A stretch of 64,000 bases of DNA from Paenibacillus sp. V4I3 (GCF_030817215.1 NZ_JAUSZA010000001.1:4314501-4378500); one strand, 5' to 3'. Positions 27,491-35,858 are shown, numbered from the stretch's first letter. The notes: generated from the letters alone by a model not told the origin. Translations and numbers: made by a program.

Positions 27491-27523
27491 TGACATTCTT
27501 GTGAAGGTGATAGCAGCATAATC

Positions 27524-27560
27524 AAAAACTCATGTCAACAGACATGGGTTTTTCTTTTTT
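27524..27560 (+). terminator. Rho-independent terminator, copy B of the repeated element
   Basis: A stem of AAACTCATGTC with GACATGGGTTT, loop AACA, then a long T tract. It differs from copy A (24738-24774) at only a few bases. Confidence 0.85.
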
Positions 27561-27625
27561 TTCTAAGGTATACTAATCTCGTTATACCGACAAAAATATC
27601 CTAAAAACCAAGGAGGTGATGTTTC

Positions 27626-27805
27626 ATGACAACGAATAACAAACCCAATAGGTTAATCACCGAGAAATCGCCATACTTACTTCAACATGCTCACAATCCA
27701 GTGGAATGGTTCCCTTGGGGTGAAGTAGCATTTGACAAAGCGCAACGAGTGGGCTGCAATTACATGGTTAGGACACAGATATGGCATTCTAAAGGAAGCT
27801 ATTAG
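27626..27805 (+). pseudogene. Truncated DUF255 (YyaL-like) gene, N-terminal stub
   Basis: The ATG has an excellent AGGAGGTGAT ribosome site. The first 41 codons read like the start of a thioredoxin-domain DUF255 protein ([19 protein letters not shown], then [11 protein letters not shown]), alike in pattern to the intact gene at 30087. Homology stops at about 27747, and 17 unrelated codons lead to a TAG. It is the 5' remnant of a gene cut by recombination, probably not functional. Confidence 0.8.
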
Positions 27806-28178
27806 TGCTCATGTTATGGAAATGTATTTTGCTTCGGTTTCAACACTACTTCCTCAAATCGAGGGAGTTATTAGTGAAAAAAGTGAGTTGTCTGGATTTG
27901 CCAAGCAAACAAAGCTGATAGAGTCTATTAACAAGTTGCTGGATCAAGATGGAGAATTTTCACTTGATGATGCTGTTCGTGTTTTCTATACTGACTTCGT
28001 TCTGGATAGTTTTATCTTGGGTCAAGCAATTAAATCTCCATTAAGTAGACATGCAATAGCACATGTAGCTGATACTAAGTTTCATGGATGGCTGACAATA
28101 AGTGAAAATACTTATGAAGAAGATACGGAAAGCCTGCTTTTAGTTATAGCTGATATTAGGGCTTATATAGAGAATTAG
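27732..28178 (+). pseudogene. HEPN-like protein, C-terminal fragment
   Basis: The frame holds about 135 meaningful residues, of which LLPQIEGVI and SPLSRHAIAHVADTKFHGW...ESLLLVIADIRAYI resemble the C-terminal helices of HEPN / Abi-like proteins. The only start is a TTG inside the DUF255 stub, without a ribosome site, so the true N-terminus is missing and the fragment begins at the junction near 27747. It is probably debris of a defence or toxin gene. The family call is tentative. Confidence 0.4.
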
Positions 28179-28336
28179 GAAACCAAGCAAAAGGTTCGCA
28201 TGGTCTATTGTATATTAGAGACGCTACAGACAAACAGAGTCATAACTGTTTCAAAGTGTATGTTCTAGCTAGAGGTAAAGTTACGGAAAAAGAAGATATG
28301 TATTTGTCGCCTTGTAACCCAACAATTGAAGATTAA
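28167..28336 (+). pseudogene. Orphan C-terminal coding fragment, possible polymorphic-toxin tail
   Basis: An open frame with no usable start ends at TAA 28334-28336 and reads NQAKGSHGLLYIRDATDKQS followed by a basic, cysteine-containing end. It has coding-like composition and lies 56 bases upstream of a small immunity-like gene, the arrangement left when a toxin gene loses its 5' part. I do not recognise the family. Confidence 0.3.
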
Positions 28337-28392
28337 GCTTATGATGTTATATATATGAGTAATTTTATAAGCATGTCTGACGCTAGGAGAAT

Positions 28393-28590
28393 ATGATGAT
28401 TGAAAATGCTGAAAAGCGATTGTCTGAATATATAAGTTCATCAGAGAAGGTAATACCAATTGAAGAATTAGAAGAGGTAAAGCACTACTATAAACATGGC
28501 GAATATGAAATGTCTCTTGAGGGGCTAGTTATTGAGTTTATGCGTATCAATGCCGATCCACCTGAAAGCACGATTTTATTAAAGAGGTAG
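28393..28590 (+). CDS. Small MafI-like immunity protein (possibly shortened)
   Basis: A 65-residue acidic helical protein. The pattern IEELEEVKHYYKHGEYEMSLEGLVIEFMR matches the helix - HGEYxxALExL - helix core of MafI-type immunity proteins. Relatives are usually 80-100 residues, so this one may be shortened at its end. The first two codons are both ATG, with an AGGAGA-type ribosome site just before. The position after a toxin-tail-like fragment supports an immunity role, but the partner toxin is broken or lost. Confidence 0.5.
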   Translation: MMIENAEKRLSEYISSSEKVIPIEELEEVKHYYKHGEYEMSLEGLVIEFMRINADPPESTILLKR

Positions 28591-28627
28591 GTTAGCATAG
28601 CAATTTCATGTATTGGAGGATAAACAG

Positions 28628-28882
28628 TTGTTGAACCAAGCATTTGATGGTGGTGAAGTTGTCCAAAAAGATGGGGAGATATGGGTAAGGGGTGGAGCCT
28701 TGCAGGATATTTTTGTTGGTGAATATCTCTATTTAGATAATAACGATTCTCTAACATCAAAATATTTCATTAAACAAATAAAGACCTATGGCAAGTATAT
28801 TGATGGACTTTATGCTCCAATGACAGGCGATTTGCTTGTAGAGGTTGAGGGTGAACTAAAGACAGGCGAACATATAGAATAA
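28628..28882 (+). CDS. Small hypothetical protein in the toxin/immunity debris region
   Basis: An 84-residue acidic protein (VVQKDGEIWVRGGALQDIF...YLYLDNNDSLTSKYFIKQI). The start TTG 28628 lies eight bases after GGAGG, which is better than the more upstream TTG 28613. There is no signal peptide or membrane helix. I do not recognise a family. Size, charge and neighbours suggest another immunity-type gene or an orphan. Confidence 0.45.
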   Translation: MLNQAFDGGEVVQKDGEIWVRGGALQDIFVGEYLYLDNNDSLTSKYFIKQIKTYGKYIDGLYAPMTGDLLVEVEGELKTGEHIE

Positions 28883-28977
28883 CATGGATTTCATTAAGCT
28901 TAACGGGCATGATAATGTAATACGATATCCTATATCTGAGCAAACGAGCGAAAAAGCAACTAGCAGCGTCATGCAAT

Positions 28978-29006
28978 TAACCCCTCCGAACAAATCGGAG
29001 GGGTTA
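28978..29006. repeat. 12-bp perfect inverted repeat without T tract
   Basis: TAACCCCTCCGA and TCGGAGGGGTTA with a 5-base loop. No run of T follows on the + strand. It lies just beyond the stop codon of a transposase-like fragment on the - strand and may be its terminator or part of an element end. Confidence 0.6.
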
Positions 29007-29032
29007 CGGCGTAATCAGCCACCTCGCCCACA

Positions 29033-29152
29033 TCATACACATATCCTTAACTTTCGATTTTCCAAGTCCTTATTCTGAAAAGCAACCAACTCGGGGAACC
29101 GTTTGGTCAAGTTATACAAGAAATATTTGATGAGGATTGTCAAGGCTTTATA
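29033..29152 (-). pseudogene. Possible transposase C-terminal remnant
   Basis: The - strand frame after the isochorismatase stop reads ALTILIKYFLYNLTKRF followed by FQNKDLENRKLRICV and a stop. This resembles the last helix and tail of IS4-type transposases and sits next to a 12-bp inverted repeat. There is no upstream part. Low confidence. Confidence 0.3.
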
Positions 29153-29777
29153 AGTGTGAAAGAGCTTCCTGTGTTGTCCAAGTAGCACTGGCAAAAGCTT
29201 TGTAATTCGTAACGGCTGCTTGAAAATCCCTTTCACTTAGCGTTGCTGTAGCATCGTATACAACAGCCGTTTCAAACCCATTTTCGATTAAATGCCTCAT
29301 ATGGGACTCTACACAAATGTTTGAAAGTACTCCTGCAAGAATCGTCTTCTCTATTCTATGTTGTCGTAACTGGTATACCAAATCATTTGTTTGTGGGCTA
29401 GCAATTTTGTGTGGAGTTGAAACGACGGTTCTCCTATCAAAAATATAAGGTTTTAAAGAATGAACAAAATCAGCTCCTGGAGAAGGTGGTGTATACGCAT
29501 TTGCCTTTTGATACATTTGAAGTCCTAATAACATATTTTGTTCATTTCCAGTAAATTGCCAGCCATAATCATGAGGGTATAAATAATGCGGTGATATGAA
29601 AAGTTGGTATCCTTTATATAAAGCAGTTCTCATTAATATTTCGAGGTTTTGTATAGTGTTATTTTGCTCAATATTATCTTTTGTTAGATGATAGCCTTTC
29701 CCCCCAGGACTCATGAAATCATTTTGTGGGTCTGTGATTACAATGGCGGTATTATTGGGATGTGGTTTAAACACCAA
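29148..29777 (-). CDS. Isochorismatase-family cysteine hydrolase
   Basis: A 209-residue cytoplasmic hydrolase. The family triad is visible: Asp 16 in VITDPQNDF, Lys 124 in STPHKIASP and Cys 155 in LSNICVESHMR. The family hydrolyses C-N or vinyl-ether bonds in small amides such as nicotinamide, carbamoyl compounds or isochorismate. YPHDYGWQFTGNEQ is a longer insert than in nicotinamidases, so the substrate is open. The start is TTG at 29777 (a GTG follows directly), just after GGGAGGAA. The gene lies alone in the AT-rich accessory segment and points away from the DUF255 gene. Confidence 0.88.
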   Translation of the reverse strand: MVFKPHPNNTAIVITDPQNDFMSPGGKGYHLTKDNIEQNNTIQNLEILMRTALYKGYQLFISPHYLYPHDYGWQFTGNEQNMLLGLQMYQKANAYTPPSPGADFVHSLKPYIFDRRTVVSTPHKIASPQTNDLVYQLRQHRIEKTILAGVLSNICVESHMRHLIENGFETAVVYDATATLSERDFQAAVTNYKAFASATWTTQEALSHL

Positions 29778-30086
29778 AATACATTCCTCCCTCGCAGCTA
29801 CTGCTAAAAAACATTATAGGCATTTTATATGTATTTGCAATTTGTTTTATGTCAGATTTTATAAATGAAAAATGTTAATAGCTTGCATAGAACGAAGGTA
29901 CTTGTAAAGCTATCTATCGGGAAACGATAATCCAATAAAAGAGAAGTTTCATTGGGTTGAACCTATGGGGGAAGTTACATAGAAATTGCCTTTTTTTTGT
30001 ATTGAACGCCTTGCAAGGCGTTTTTTCATTTCTATTGTAAAAGGAATATAATAATAACATTCCAAAAGTTAGGAAGGAAATGTAAA
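29778..30086. other. Intergenic region with one hairpin, otherwise no recognised feature
   Basis: This 309-base AT-rich gap between two divergent genes holds the ribosome site of the isochorismatase gene, a terminator-like hairpin at 30005-30026 and a TATAAT-like element at 30047-30052 with a weak -35. I see no coding potential beyond a 5-codon frame. Confidence 0.6.
30005..30026 (+). terminator. Terminator-like hairpin
   Basis: AACGCCTT and AAGGCGTT form an 8-bp palindrome followed by TTTT. No intact + strand gene precedes it closely, so it may end a transcript of lost genes. Confidence 0.6.
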
Positions 30087-32162
30087 ATGTCTAAACGGAA
30101 ACCAAACTTACTTATAAACGAAAAATCCCCCTATTTGCTTCAACACGCATACAATCCGATCAATTGGCACTCGTGGAATAGTGAAGCTTTTGAGATAGCA
30201 AAACTAGAGAATAAGCCCATATTTCTAAGTGTCGGATATAGTTGTTGTCATTGGTGTCATGTCATGGCACACGAATCATTCGAAGACCAAACCGTTGCAG
30301 ACATGCTGAACAAAGATTTCATCTCGATCAAAGTGGACCGCGAAGAGCGTCCAGATGTCGACCATATCTATATGGCTGTTTGTCAGGCGATGACAGGGCA
30401 AGGGGGTTGGCCGCTTACGGTGTTTTTGACACCTGAGAAGAAGCCGTTCTTTGCAGGGACGTACTTCCCGCGCAGCCGGAAATATAATCGGGCAGGGATG
30501 GTAGAGATCGTAGCCCAGATGGCAGCGAAGTGGAAGGAAGACGCGGAGCGCATTCGCGAGGTGGGTGAGCAGGTTATCCAAGAAACAACGAGTCGATTGC
30601 TTGAGCACCGCACAGGTGGTGAGGTGTCCGAGGAGACTTTGCATGAAGCTTTCCGAATCTATGAAAGCATGTTCGATCCTCAACATGGTGGATTCGGTAA
30701 TTCACCAAAGTTTCCAACCTCTCATAATCTATCATTTTTACTTAGATATCATCATAAAACAGGCAACGAACGTGCGCTTAAAATTGTTGAAAATACACTG
30801 GATGCTATGCATCGTGGAGGCATGTACGACCACATCGGATTCGGTTTCTCCCGTTATTCGGTGGATGAAAAATGGTTAGTGCCGCATTTTGAGAAGATGC
30901 TGTACGACAATGCGTTGTTAATTATGACATACATAGAAGCTTTTCAGGTGACCGGTAAAGCAAAGTATGCAGAAGTCGCTGAGCAGATCATTACTTACGT
31001 TCTTCGGGATATGACGGATGAGGGCGGAGCCTTCTATTCAGCGGAGGATGCCGACTCGGAAGGGGAGGAAGGCAAGTTCTACGTCTGGACGCCGGATGAA
31101 GTGGAGGACATATTAGGGATTGAGGAAAGCGATCTATATTCCGAGCTGTACGACATTACGGAGTCGGGCAATTTTGAGGGGCAAAATATCCCGAATTTAA
31201 TTGGAACGACGATGGAATCTTTTGCGAAGCGTAAGCAAATCCCACTGGATGAGCTGAAGCAGCGCATCGAGGCTGCCCGCGTCAAGCTGTTCGAGCATCG
31301 CAAGCAGCGCATCCATCCGGGCAAGGATGATAAGATTCTGACCGCGTGGAACGGTCTGATGATTGTTGCGCTATCCAAGGCAGCACGCGCCTTGGATAAG
31401 CCAGCTTACGCGGAGGCAGCTGCGAAAGCTGCGGAATTCCTCCTGCGCGAGCTGCGCCGCGAGGATGGGCGGTTGCTCGCCCGCTATCGCGATGGCGAAG
31501 CGGCTTTCCTCGGCTACGTGGACGACTACGCGTTCCTCGTTTGGGGCCTCATCGAGCTGTACGAGACCACGTTCGAGCTTCGCTATCTCCGTGAAGCGAT
31601 CCAGCTGAACGCAGAGATGCTTCGTCTCTTCGGAGACGAAGAGAAGGGCGGGCTCTTCTTCTACGGCAGCGATGCCGAGCAGCTGCTCACCCGCCCCAAA
31701 GAGATCTACGACGGCGCAATGCCGTCGGGCAACGCTGCAGCCGCGCTGAACCTGCTGCGGCTGTCCAGACTGACCTACGACGCGAAGCTGTCGCAGGCAG
31801 CAGATGAGCAGCTCCAGGCATTCGCCGGAGCTGTCGCGTCCTACCCGCCGGGCCACGCGCTCACGTTGGCCGCGCTCGACTTCGTGTATGGCGAAGCCAG
31901 CGAAATCGTCATCGCCGGCGATCCGGCGAAGCCAGAGACGCAGCTCATGCTGCGCACGGTGCAGCGGCAGTACCTGCCAAATGTGCTGCTAATTCTTCAT
32001 CCGCCTGGAGCGGCGGGTGAAGAAGTGCGCAAGCTCATTCCGCTGGTACAAGACAAGCTGCCGCTTGGAGGGCAGGCTACGGCCTACGTGTGCCAGAACT
32101 TCGCCTGCCAAGCGCCGACGCAGGATCTCGAGGAGCTCGAAAATCTCTCCTCGAAACACTGA
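30087..32162 (+). CDS. DUF255 / YyaL-like thioredoxin-domain protein (spermatogenesis-associated protein 20 family)
   Basis: A 691-residue protein. The N-terminal thioredoxin-like domain opens [15 protein letters not shown] and has the CHWC redox pair in [18 protein letters not shown] (about residues 52-55). A (alpha/alpha)6-barrel like that of sugar epimerases follows ([59 protein letters not shown]). Length is normal for the family. The biochemical role is unproven. The ATG follows GGAAGGAAATG. Base composition changes along the gene: the first ~200 bases are AT-rich like the accessory segment, while the last third is much richer in G and C. This suggests the 5' end was replaced by recombination. 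A Fur-box-like palindrome overlaps its stop codon. Confidence 0.93.
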   Translation: MSKRKPNLLINEKSPYLLQHAYNPINWHSWNSEAFEIAKLENKPIFLSVGYSCCHWCHVMAHESFEDQTVADMLNKDFISIKVDREERPDVDHIYMAVCQAMTGQGGWPLTVFLTPEKKPFFAGTYFPRSRKYNRAGMVEIVAQMAAKWKEDAERIREVGEQVIQETTSRLLEHRTGGEVSEETLHEAFRIYESMFDPQHGGFGNSPKFPTSHNLSFLLRYHHKTGNERALKIVENTLDAMHRGGMYDHIGFGFSRYSVDEKWLVPHFEKMLYDNALLIMTYIEAFQVTGKAKYAEVAEQIITYVLRDMTDEGGAFYSAEDADSEGEEGKFYVWTPDEVEDILGIEESDLYSELYDITESGNFEGQNIPNLIGTTMESFAKRKQIPLDELKQRIEAARVKLFEHRKQRIHPGKDDKILTAWNGLMIVALSKAARALDKPAYAEAAAKAAEFLLRELRREDGRLLARYRDGEAAFLGYVDDYAFLVWGLIELYETTFELRYLREAIQLNAEMLRLFGDEEKGGLFFYGSDAEQLLTRPKEIYDGAMPSGNAAAALNLLRLSRLTYDAKLSQAADEQLQAFAGAVASYPPGHALTLAALDFVYGEASEIVIAGDPAKPETQLMLRTVQRQYLPNVLLILHPPGAAGEEVRKLIPLVQDKLPLGGQATAYVCQNFACQAPTQDLEELENLSSKH

Positions 32163-32174
32163 TAATAATTATCA
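32160..32174. promoter_or_regulatory. Perfect 7-1-7 Fur-box-like palindrome
   Basis: TGATAATAATTATCA matches the Bacillus Fur consensus TGATAATNATTATCA at every position. It overlaps the stop codon of the DUF255 gene, followed by TTATTGGTTACAATGAGAAT. There is no gene downstream on the + strand, so it is either a relic promoter site or fortuitous. Confidence 0.45.
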
Positions 32175-32214
32175 TTATTGGTTACAATGAGAATAAGGGC
32201 AAGGAAAAAAGAGA

Positions 32215-32241
32215 AGAGGCCCCCGACAGGGCCTCTTTTTA
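32215..32241 (+). terminator. Rho-independent terminator after the DUF255 gene
   Basis: A 9-bp stem AAGAGGCCC with GGGCCTCTT, 5-base loop and T tract. Confidence 0.9.
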
Positions 32242-32255
32242 CGCTCTGGATTTTC

Positions 32256-32479
32256 ACTCTAACTCTTACGCTCTAGCTCTAACGCTCTAGCTCTAACGCT
32301 CTAGCTCTAACGCTCTAGCTCTAACGCTCTAGCTCTAACGCTCTAGCTCTAACGCTCTAGCTCTAACGCTCTAGCTCTAACGCTCTAGCTCTAACGCTCT
32401 AGCTCTAACGCTCTAGCTCTAACGCTCTAACTCTAACGCTCTAACTCTAACGGACTAAATCTTTCGCTCTAAATCTTAG
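32256..32479. repeat. 14-bp tandem repeat array, about 16 units
   Basis: The unit GCTCTAGCTCTAAC is repeated 11 times without change (32270-32423). It is flanked by two units with one substitution, and by more diverged units on both sides. Each unit is two related heptamers. The last degenerate unit contains the stop codon of the DUF1540 gene on the - strand, so the array is transcribed as that gene's 3' region unless terminated. There are no spacers, so it is not a CRISPR. Nothing else is seen between 32242 and 32468. Confidence 0.95.
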
Positions 32480-32627
32480 ACTCAAACGTCTTACAATCCG
32501 TTTCCTCAGAATTACGAGCTTGGTCATTGCCGCGGTGACTCACGACATAAATCGAGCTCGCATTGCATTTGTTTTCGTTAGCCCAATATTTGCAGGAATT
32601 CACTTCACAAAGAACATCTTTAGCCAT
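32469..32627 (-). CDS. DUF1540 domain protein, small cysteine-rich
   Basis: A 52-residue protein: MAKDVLCEVNSCKYWANENK, then CNASSIYVVSHRGN, then ETDCKTFES. Four cysteines in the spacing typical of DUF1540 suggest a metal-bound knot. Small proteins of this family are common in spore-forming Firmicutes; no activity is established. The start is ATG 32627, eight bases after GGAGGTG on the - strand. Its stop lies in a unit of the 14-bp array, and four 36-bp repeats fill its upstream region, so it sits between two different tandem arrays. Confidence 0.85.
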   Translation of the reverse strand: MAKDVLCEVNSCKYWANENKCNASSIYVVSHRGNDQARNSEETDCKTFESKI

Positions 32628-32655
32628 GCCTCTTTCACCTCCAATACATAATATA

Positions 32656-32797
32656 GGGATCTTTGTTCGAAGAACAAAGTCTCTCCTTTTTGGGATCTTT
32701 GTTCGAAGAACAAAGTCTCTCCTTTTTGGGATCTTTGTTCGAAGAACAAAGTCTCTCCTTTTTGGGATCTTTGTTCGAAGAACAAAGTCTCTCCTTA
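32656..32797. repeat. 36-bp tandem repeat, four units, each with a perfect hairpin
   Basis: Units begin at 32656, 32692, 32728 and 32764 (the last lacks its final T's). Each holds the inverted repeat CTTTGTTC GAA GAACAAAG followed by TCTCTCCTTTTT on the + strand. Read on the - strand each unit begins AAAAAGGAGAGA, like a ribosome site, then the same hairpin. The array lies in the 5' region of the DUF1540 gene. The units are identical, so the duplication is recent or kept uniform. Confidence 0.95.
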
Positions 32798-32914
32798 ATT
32801 AGGGTGGTCGAAAGAGGCCTATTTTTATACATAGCTGGTAGGGTTTATTATTCACCTTAGCAATGATTACCCACATATACATGGAGTAGCTACAAACTTC
32901 AAGGGGTTGAACCT

Positions 32915-33130
32915 ATGGCTAAGGATGAGCTGCAACAATGTGTTAGGTGTAAATATGTCGCGGATAAAGAAGATAACTACTGCATTCGTTGTGGAGCACC
33001 GCTTAAGAATAAGTGTACCAAAGAGAAAACCTTGCTGCATAAAGGGTGCTACAAAGTTAACAAGCCGGACGCCAAGTATTGTTCGGGCTGCGGTACTGAA
33101 ACCATTTTTAGCGAATGGGGTCTTATCTGA
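32915..33130 (+). CDS. Small double zinc-ribbon protein
   Basis: A 71-residue protein with two cysteine clusters: CVRC ... CIRCG in the first half and C(11)C ... CSGCG in the second. CxxC pairs of this kind bind zinc in zinc-ribbon (DZR-like) proteins. No other domain is present. The ATG at 32915 follows AAGGGG, and a terminator lies directly downstream, so it is a single-gene unit divergent from the DUF1540 gene. A role as nucleic-acid or protein adaptor is possible but not shown. Confidence 0.7.
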   Translation: MAKDELQQCVRCKYVADKEDNYCIRCGAPLKNKCTKEKTLLHKGCYKVNKPDAKYCSGCGTETIFSEWGLI

Positions 33131-33143
33131 TCTGCATAAAAAA

Positions 33144-33187
33144 AGACCACAGCAGGTTTAATCTGTTTGTGGTCTAATTTTTTGTCT
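33144..33187 (+). terminator. Terminator after the zinc-ribbon gene (possibly bidirectional)
   Basis: AGACCACA and TGTGGTCT close a long hairpin with further pairing inside, followed by a T-rich run. Confidence 0.8.
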
Positions 33188-33220
33188 AATTTTTTTTGGA
33201 CTATTTTTTTATGTATTCAT

Positions 33221-35144
33221 TCATTTATTCTGCAAAATCAATTTCCATAAGTCCGCTTGATCATATCCAAGCCGCCATGCAGCGACACCAGCGATGTCGT
33301 ACTTTTTCGCCATGTCCAGACGAGCTTTGACCGTAGCCTCATCTTCCAACCAGAAGATATAGGTGAACCCATCCTCTTGGTACTCGATCCGATATTGTTC
33401 GAAGGTCTTGTCCCAAGTTTGTTTGGTTGATTTGGAAGCCAATAAAGCTGGGATGTCTTTCATCAACAAGGTTCGATTACTTTGCAAGGCACCGGCTGAA
33501 TCCAGCTTCCATTCACGCACATAGTAAGGGATACCTAGAATGATTTTGTCCCGTGGAATGCCATAGGAAAGGAATTCTTGAATACCGCCATCCGTCCAAG
33601 GAAGCCCGGCAACGGACCCCGCAGATGTACTGCCACGCCAGAATTGATCGTAGGCCATGATGACGACGTAATCTACCAGACTCCCCAGCTTCTCATGATC
33701 GAATGCAGAAAGATGGTTCCATTTAACACTACCACGCGGCAGATCAATGGATACAACTAAGCTGTTCAAGTGAGCGTAGGAGGTCAATTTGGTCATGAAG
33801 GCTGTAAAAGCATTACGATCCGAACCAGCCAGGCTTTCGAAATCCACATTAATGCCCGGAACGCCAAGCTGGACAGAGCGGTCTACCAAGGCTTTAACGA
33901 ATTTGTCTTGGGCAGCGCTATCCGCAAGGAATTGAGTCGTCAAGGTTGAGCTAAATTGGTTGCTGACTAGCGGAATAAACGGTGTATCCATTCTTTTGCA
34001 ACCATTTGACGGTATCGGCATTGGATTGATCCTTCAAATTACCTGCTGCATCCGCAAGCTCGAAATAGCTCGGAGAATCAACATCAAGTCCGACCGTATT
34101 ATTCAGATGCGCTTTAATCGCATCACCACCGGCCATGCCGTTCCAGCCCCATACCTGCAGCTTTTTGAAATTATCCCATAGGAAGCGATGATCGAGCGTT
34201 TGAACAGAAGAATTACTATATTGCACACTGTAACTTAAAGCTTCGGGAATCGTCTTGAATTCCCCAATGAGTGCTGTATTCTGAAACACTTGATATGAGG
34301 CGTAATTGTTCCAAATTTTGCGGCCATCCATGAAGATGGAGCTGTGTCCCCATAGACGTGCGTAGTCTGCTGCTTCATTCAAGGAAGCAAAGTCCTGCAA
34401 AAACGTATCATTCTGAAATACTTTATAAACTTTAAGATTGCTATAAACGGTTTTTTGCGTATTTTTATTAACGACGGAAGAATTTCCCCATTTGAGAGCT
34501 TCGTCAATAGCGTCCTCTAAGGATGCAAATTCCCAATTATTTGCTGAAAATGTACCTTGAAACACCTTATAAATAAGCTCGCCAGTGCGAAGTGCTTGCT
34601 TTTCCTCGCTTGAAATATTGTCCCAAATCCACTTATTACTGTTTAAATCAATAATATGAGCGCCGCCCCATTTCTTCGCTTCGGCAACGGCTTCGTTCAG
34701 TGTTAGATACTTCCATGAATCCTGCGTGATCTCATTTTGGTAGACCTGGAAATTAGGGTAGTTGTTCCACACCCAACCAGTGGATTGCAGGTCCCTAACA
34801 CTTGCATTGGACCATTTCTTTGCTTCAGCGATGGCTGTGTCCAATGAGGCAAATTGCCATTCAGGCAATGTTACATCCAACTGAAAAACTTGATAGCGAG
34901 GGAAATTGTTCCATAGCCATTTACGAGTGCTAATTTCTTCGACATGACTATTCGTAAAGCCTTTTGCAAATGCTTCTGCTTGCCCATAAGCCGCAAATTC
35001 CATGAGTACATGATTGTATTGATAGACGCGATATTTCGTTGTTTTGTCCAAACTTGATTGAACTATACCTGCTGCCTGAACAGCATTTGGTACGCTCATT
35101 GATAATAATAGGGTGCCTGTGAGCATCCATTTCCCAATTTTCAT
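33221..35144 (-). pseudogene. Secreted GH18 (YaaH-like) glycosidase with repeat domain, interrupted by one frameshift
   Basis: Two - strand frames encode one protein of about 640 residues. Residues 1-25 form a signal peptide. About six repeats of ~50 residues follow, each with the pattern YxVFQ...EFASLxEAIxEAKKW.NSSV...WNNY. The GH18 domain then starts (VWGWNGMAGGDAI). The first frame ends at VYSASQQPI; the second continues PLVSNQFSSTLTTQFL and holds GINVDFES, with the catalytic Glu, YVVIMAYDQ and the final VAAWRLGYDQADLW typical of YaaH-like spore-lytic glycosidases. Removing one T of the pair at 33974-33975 (AA on the + strand) joins the frames as GYTVYPLVSNQF. The lesion may be a true mutation or a sequencing error. 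If intact it would act on peptidoglycan or chitin-like polymers outside the cell. Confidence 0.82.
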
Positions 35145-35324
35145 CCATCACGCCTCTTTCTAGTAAACTACTTAATTGGACGTAGGATATGATAGTTTGG
35201 TTGCGATGGAAAATGTATGAAAATTAGTAGTCCCTTATTGATGTTGGACGATGGCACAACTTTCGAGTAACATGAGAAGTAATTAGACATTACCGTGATC
35301 ACAACAAGGTGAGGGGAAGCAATC

Positions 35325-35858
35325 ATGAAGCCGTATCCGGAGGCATATATCGATTATTTACTTTATTTCCATGCACAACGGGATTATTTTGAATGCCATG
35401 AAGTGATGGAGGAGTTCTGGAAGGAGCATCTTGGGGATACACGCAGCAGAACCTATGTGGCTCTTATTCAAATTGCTGTAGGTATGTATCATATTCGCAG
35501 AGGTAACCGCAATGGTGCTGTGAAAATGCTGCAAAGCGCGGGAAGGAATGCGGAAGCTCCTCATGTCCTTTCTTTGGGGCTAAACCCCGAGAAGCTTCAA
35601 GAGCTTCTTAACCAGGTTTGGTCTTCTATTGAGAAAGATGAATTTCTTTATGAGGATATTAATTTGCCTATTACTGACCCGGAACTTATAGAATTCTGCT
35701 TAAAAGAGTGCGACAGAAGAGGGCTGATATGGCAGAAGCCAAGCCTGATGGAAGATGAGCTGCTCATCCAAAAACATACGCGGAGAGATCGTTCAGAGGT
35801 AGTCAATGAAAGAGCAAGGCAGCAGCAGATCCGCAAGGAAAAGGGTGGCGCTAGATGA
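35325..35858 (+). CDS. DUF309 domain protein
   Basis: A 177-residue helical protein with the DUF309 signature YFECHEVMEEFWKEH near residue 23 and the family pattern of small paired helices (LIQIAVGMYHIRRGN). The conserved His/Glu residues suggest a metal or small-molecule site, but no function is established. The ATG follows GGTGAGGGG. The stop overlaps the start of the response regulator gene (ATGA), so the protein is made together with the two-component system. Confidence 0.9.
   Translation: MKPYPEAYIDYLLYFHAQRDYFECHEVMEEFWKEHLGDTRSRTYVALIQIAVGMYHIRRGNRNGAVKMLQSAGRNAEAPHVLSLGLNPEKLQELLNQVWSSIEKDEFLYEDINLPITDPELIEFCLKECDRRGLIWQKPSLMEDELLIQKHTRRDRSEVVNERARQQQIRKEKGGAR

Noticed and set aside
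28884..29078. 64-codon + strand frame after the small hypothetical gene
   Set aside because: No ribosome site, runs through a 12-bp hairpin, and overlaps a more protein-like - strand fragment.
32256..32797. Possible CRISPR arrays from the 14-bp and 36-bp repeats
   Set aside because: Units are directly adjacent with no variable spacers, and no cas genes are present.
32563..32860. Open frames on both strands through the 36-bp repeats
   Set aside because: 36 is divisible by three, so all frames stay open and give the same short peptide repeated; no ribosome site or conserved sequence supports them.
32907..33161. 84-codon frame overlapping the zinc-ribbon gene
   Set aside because: The frame from 32915 has the ribosome site and ordered CxxC pairs; the other reads basic, featureless sequence.
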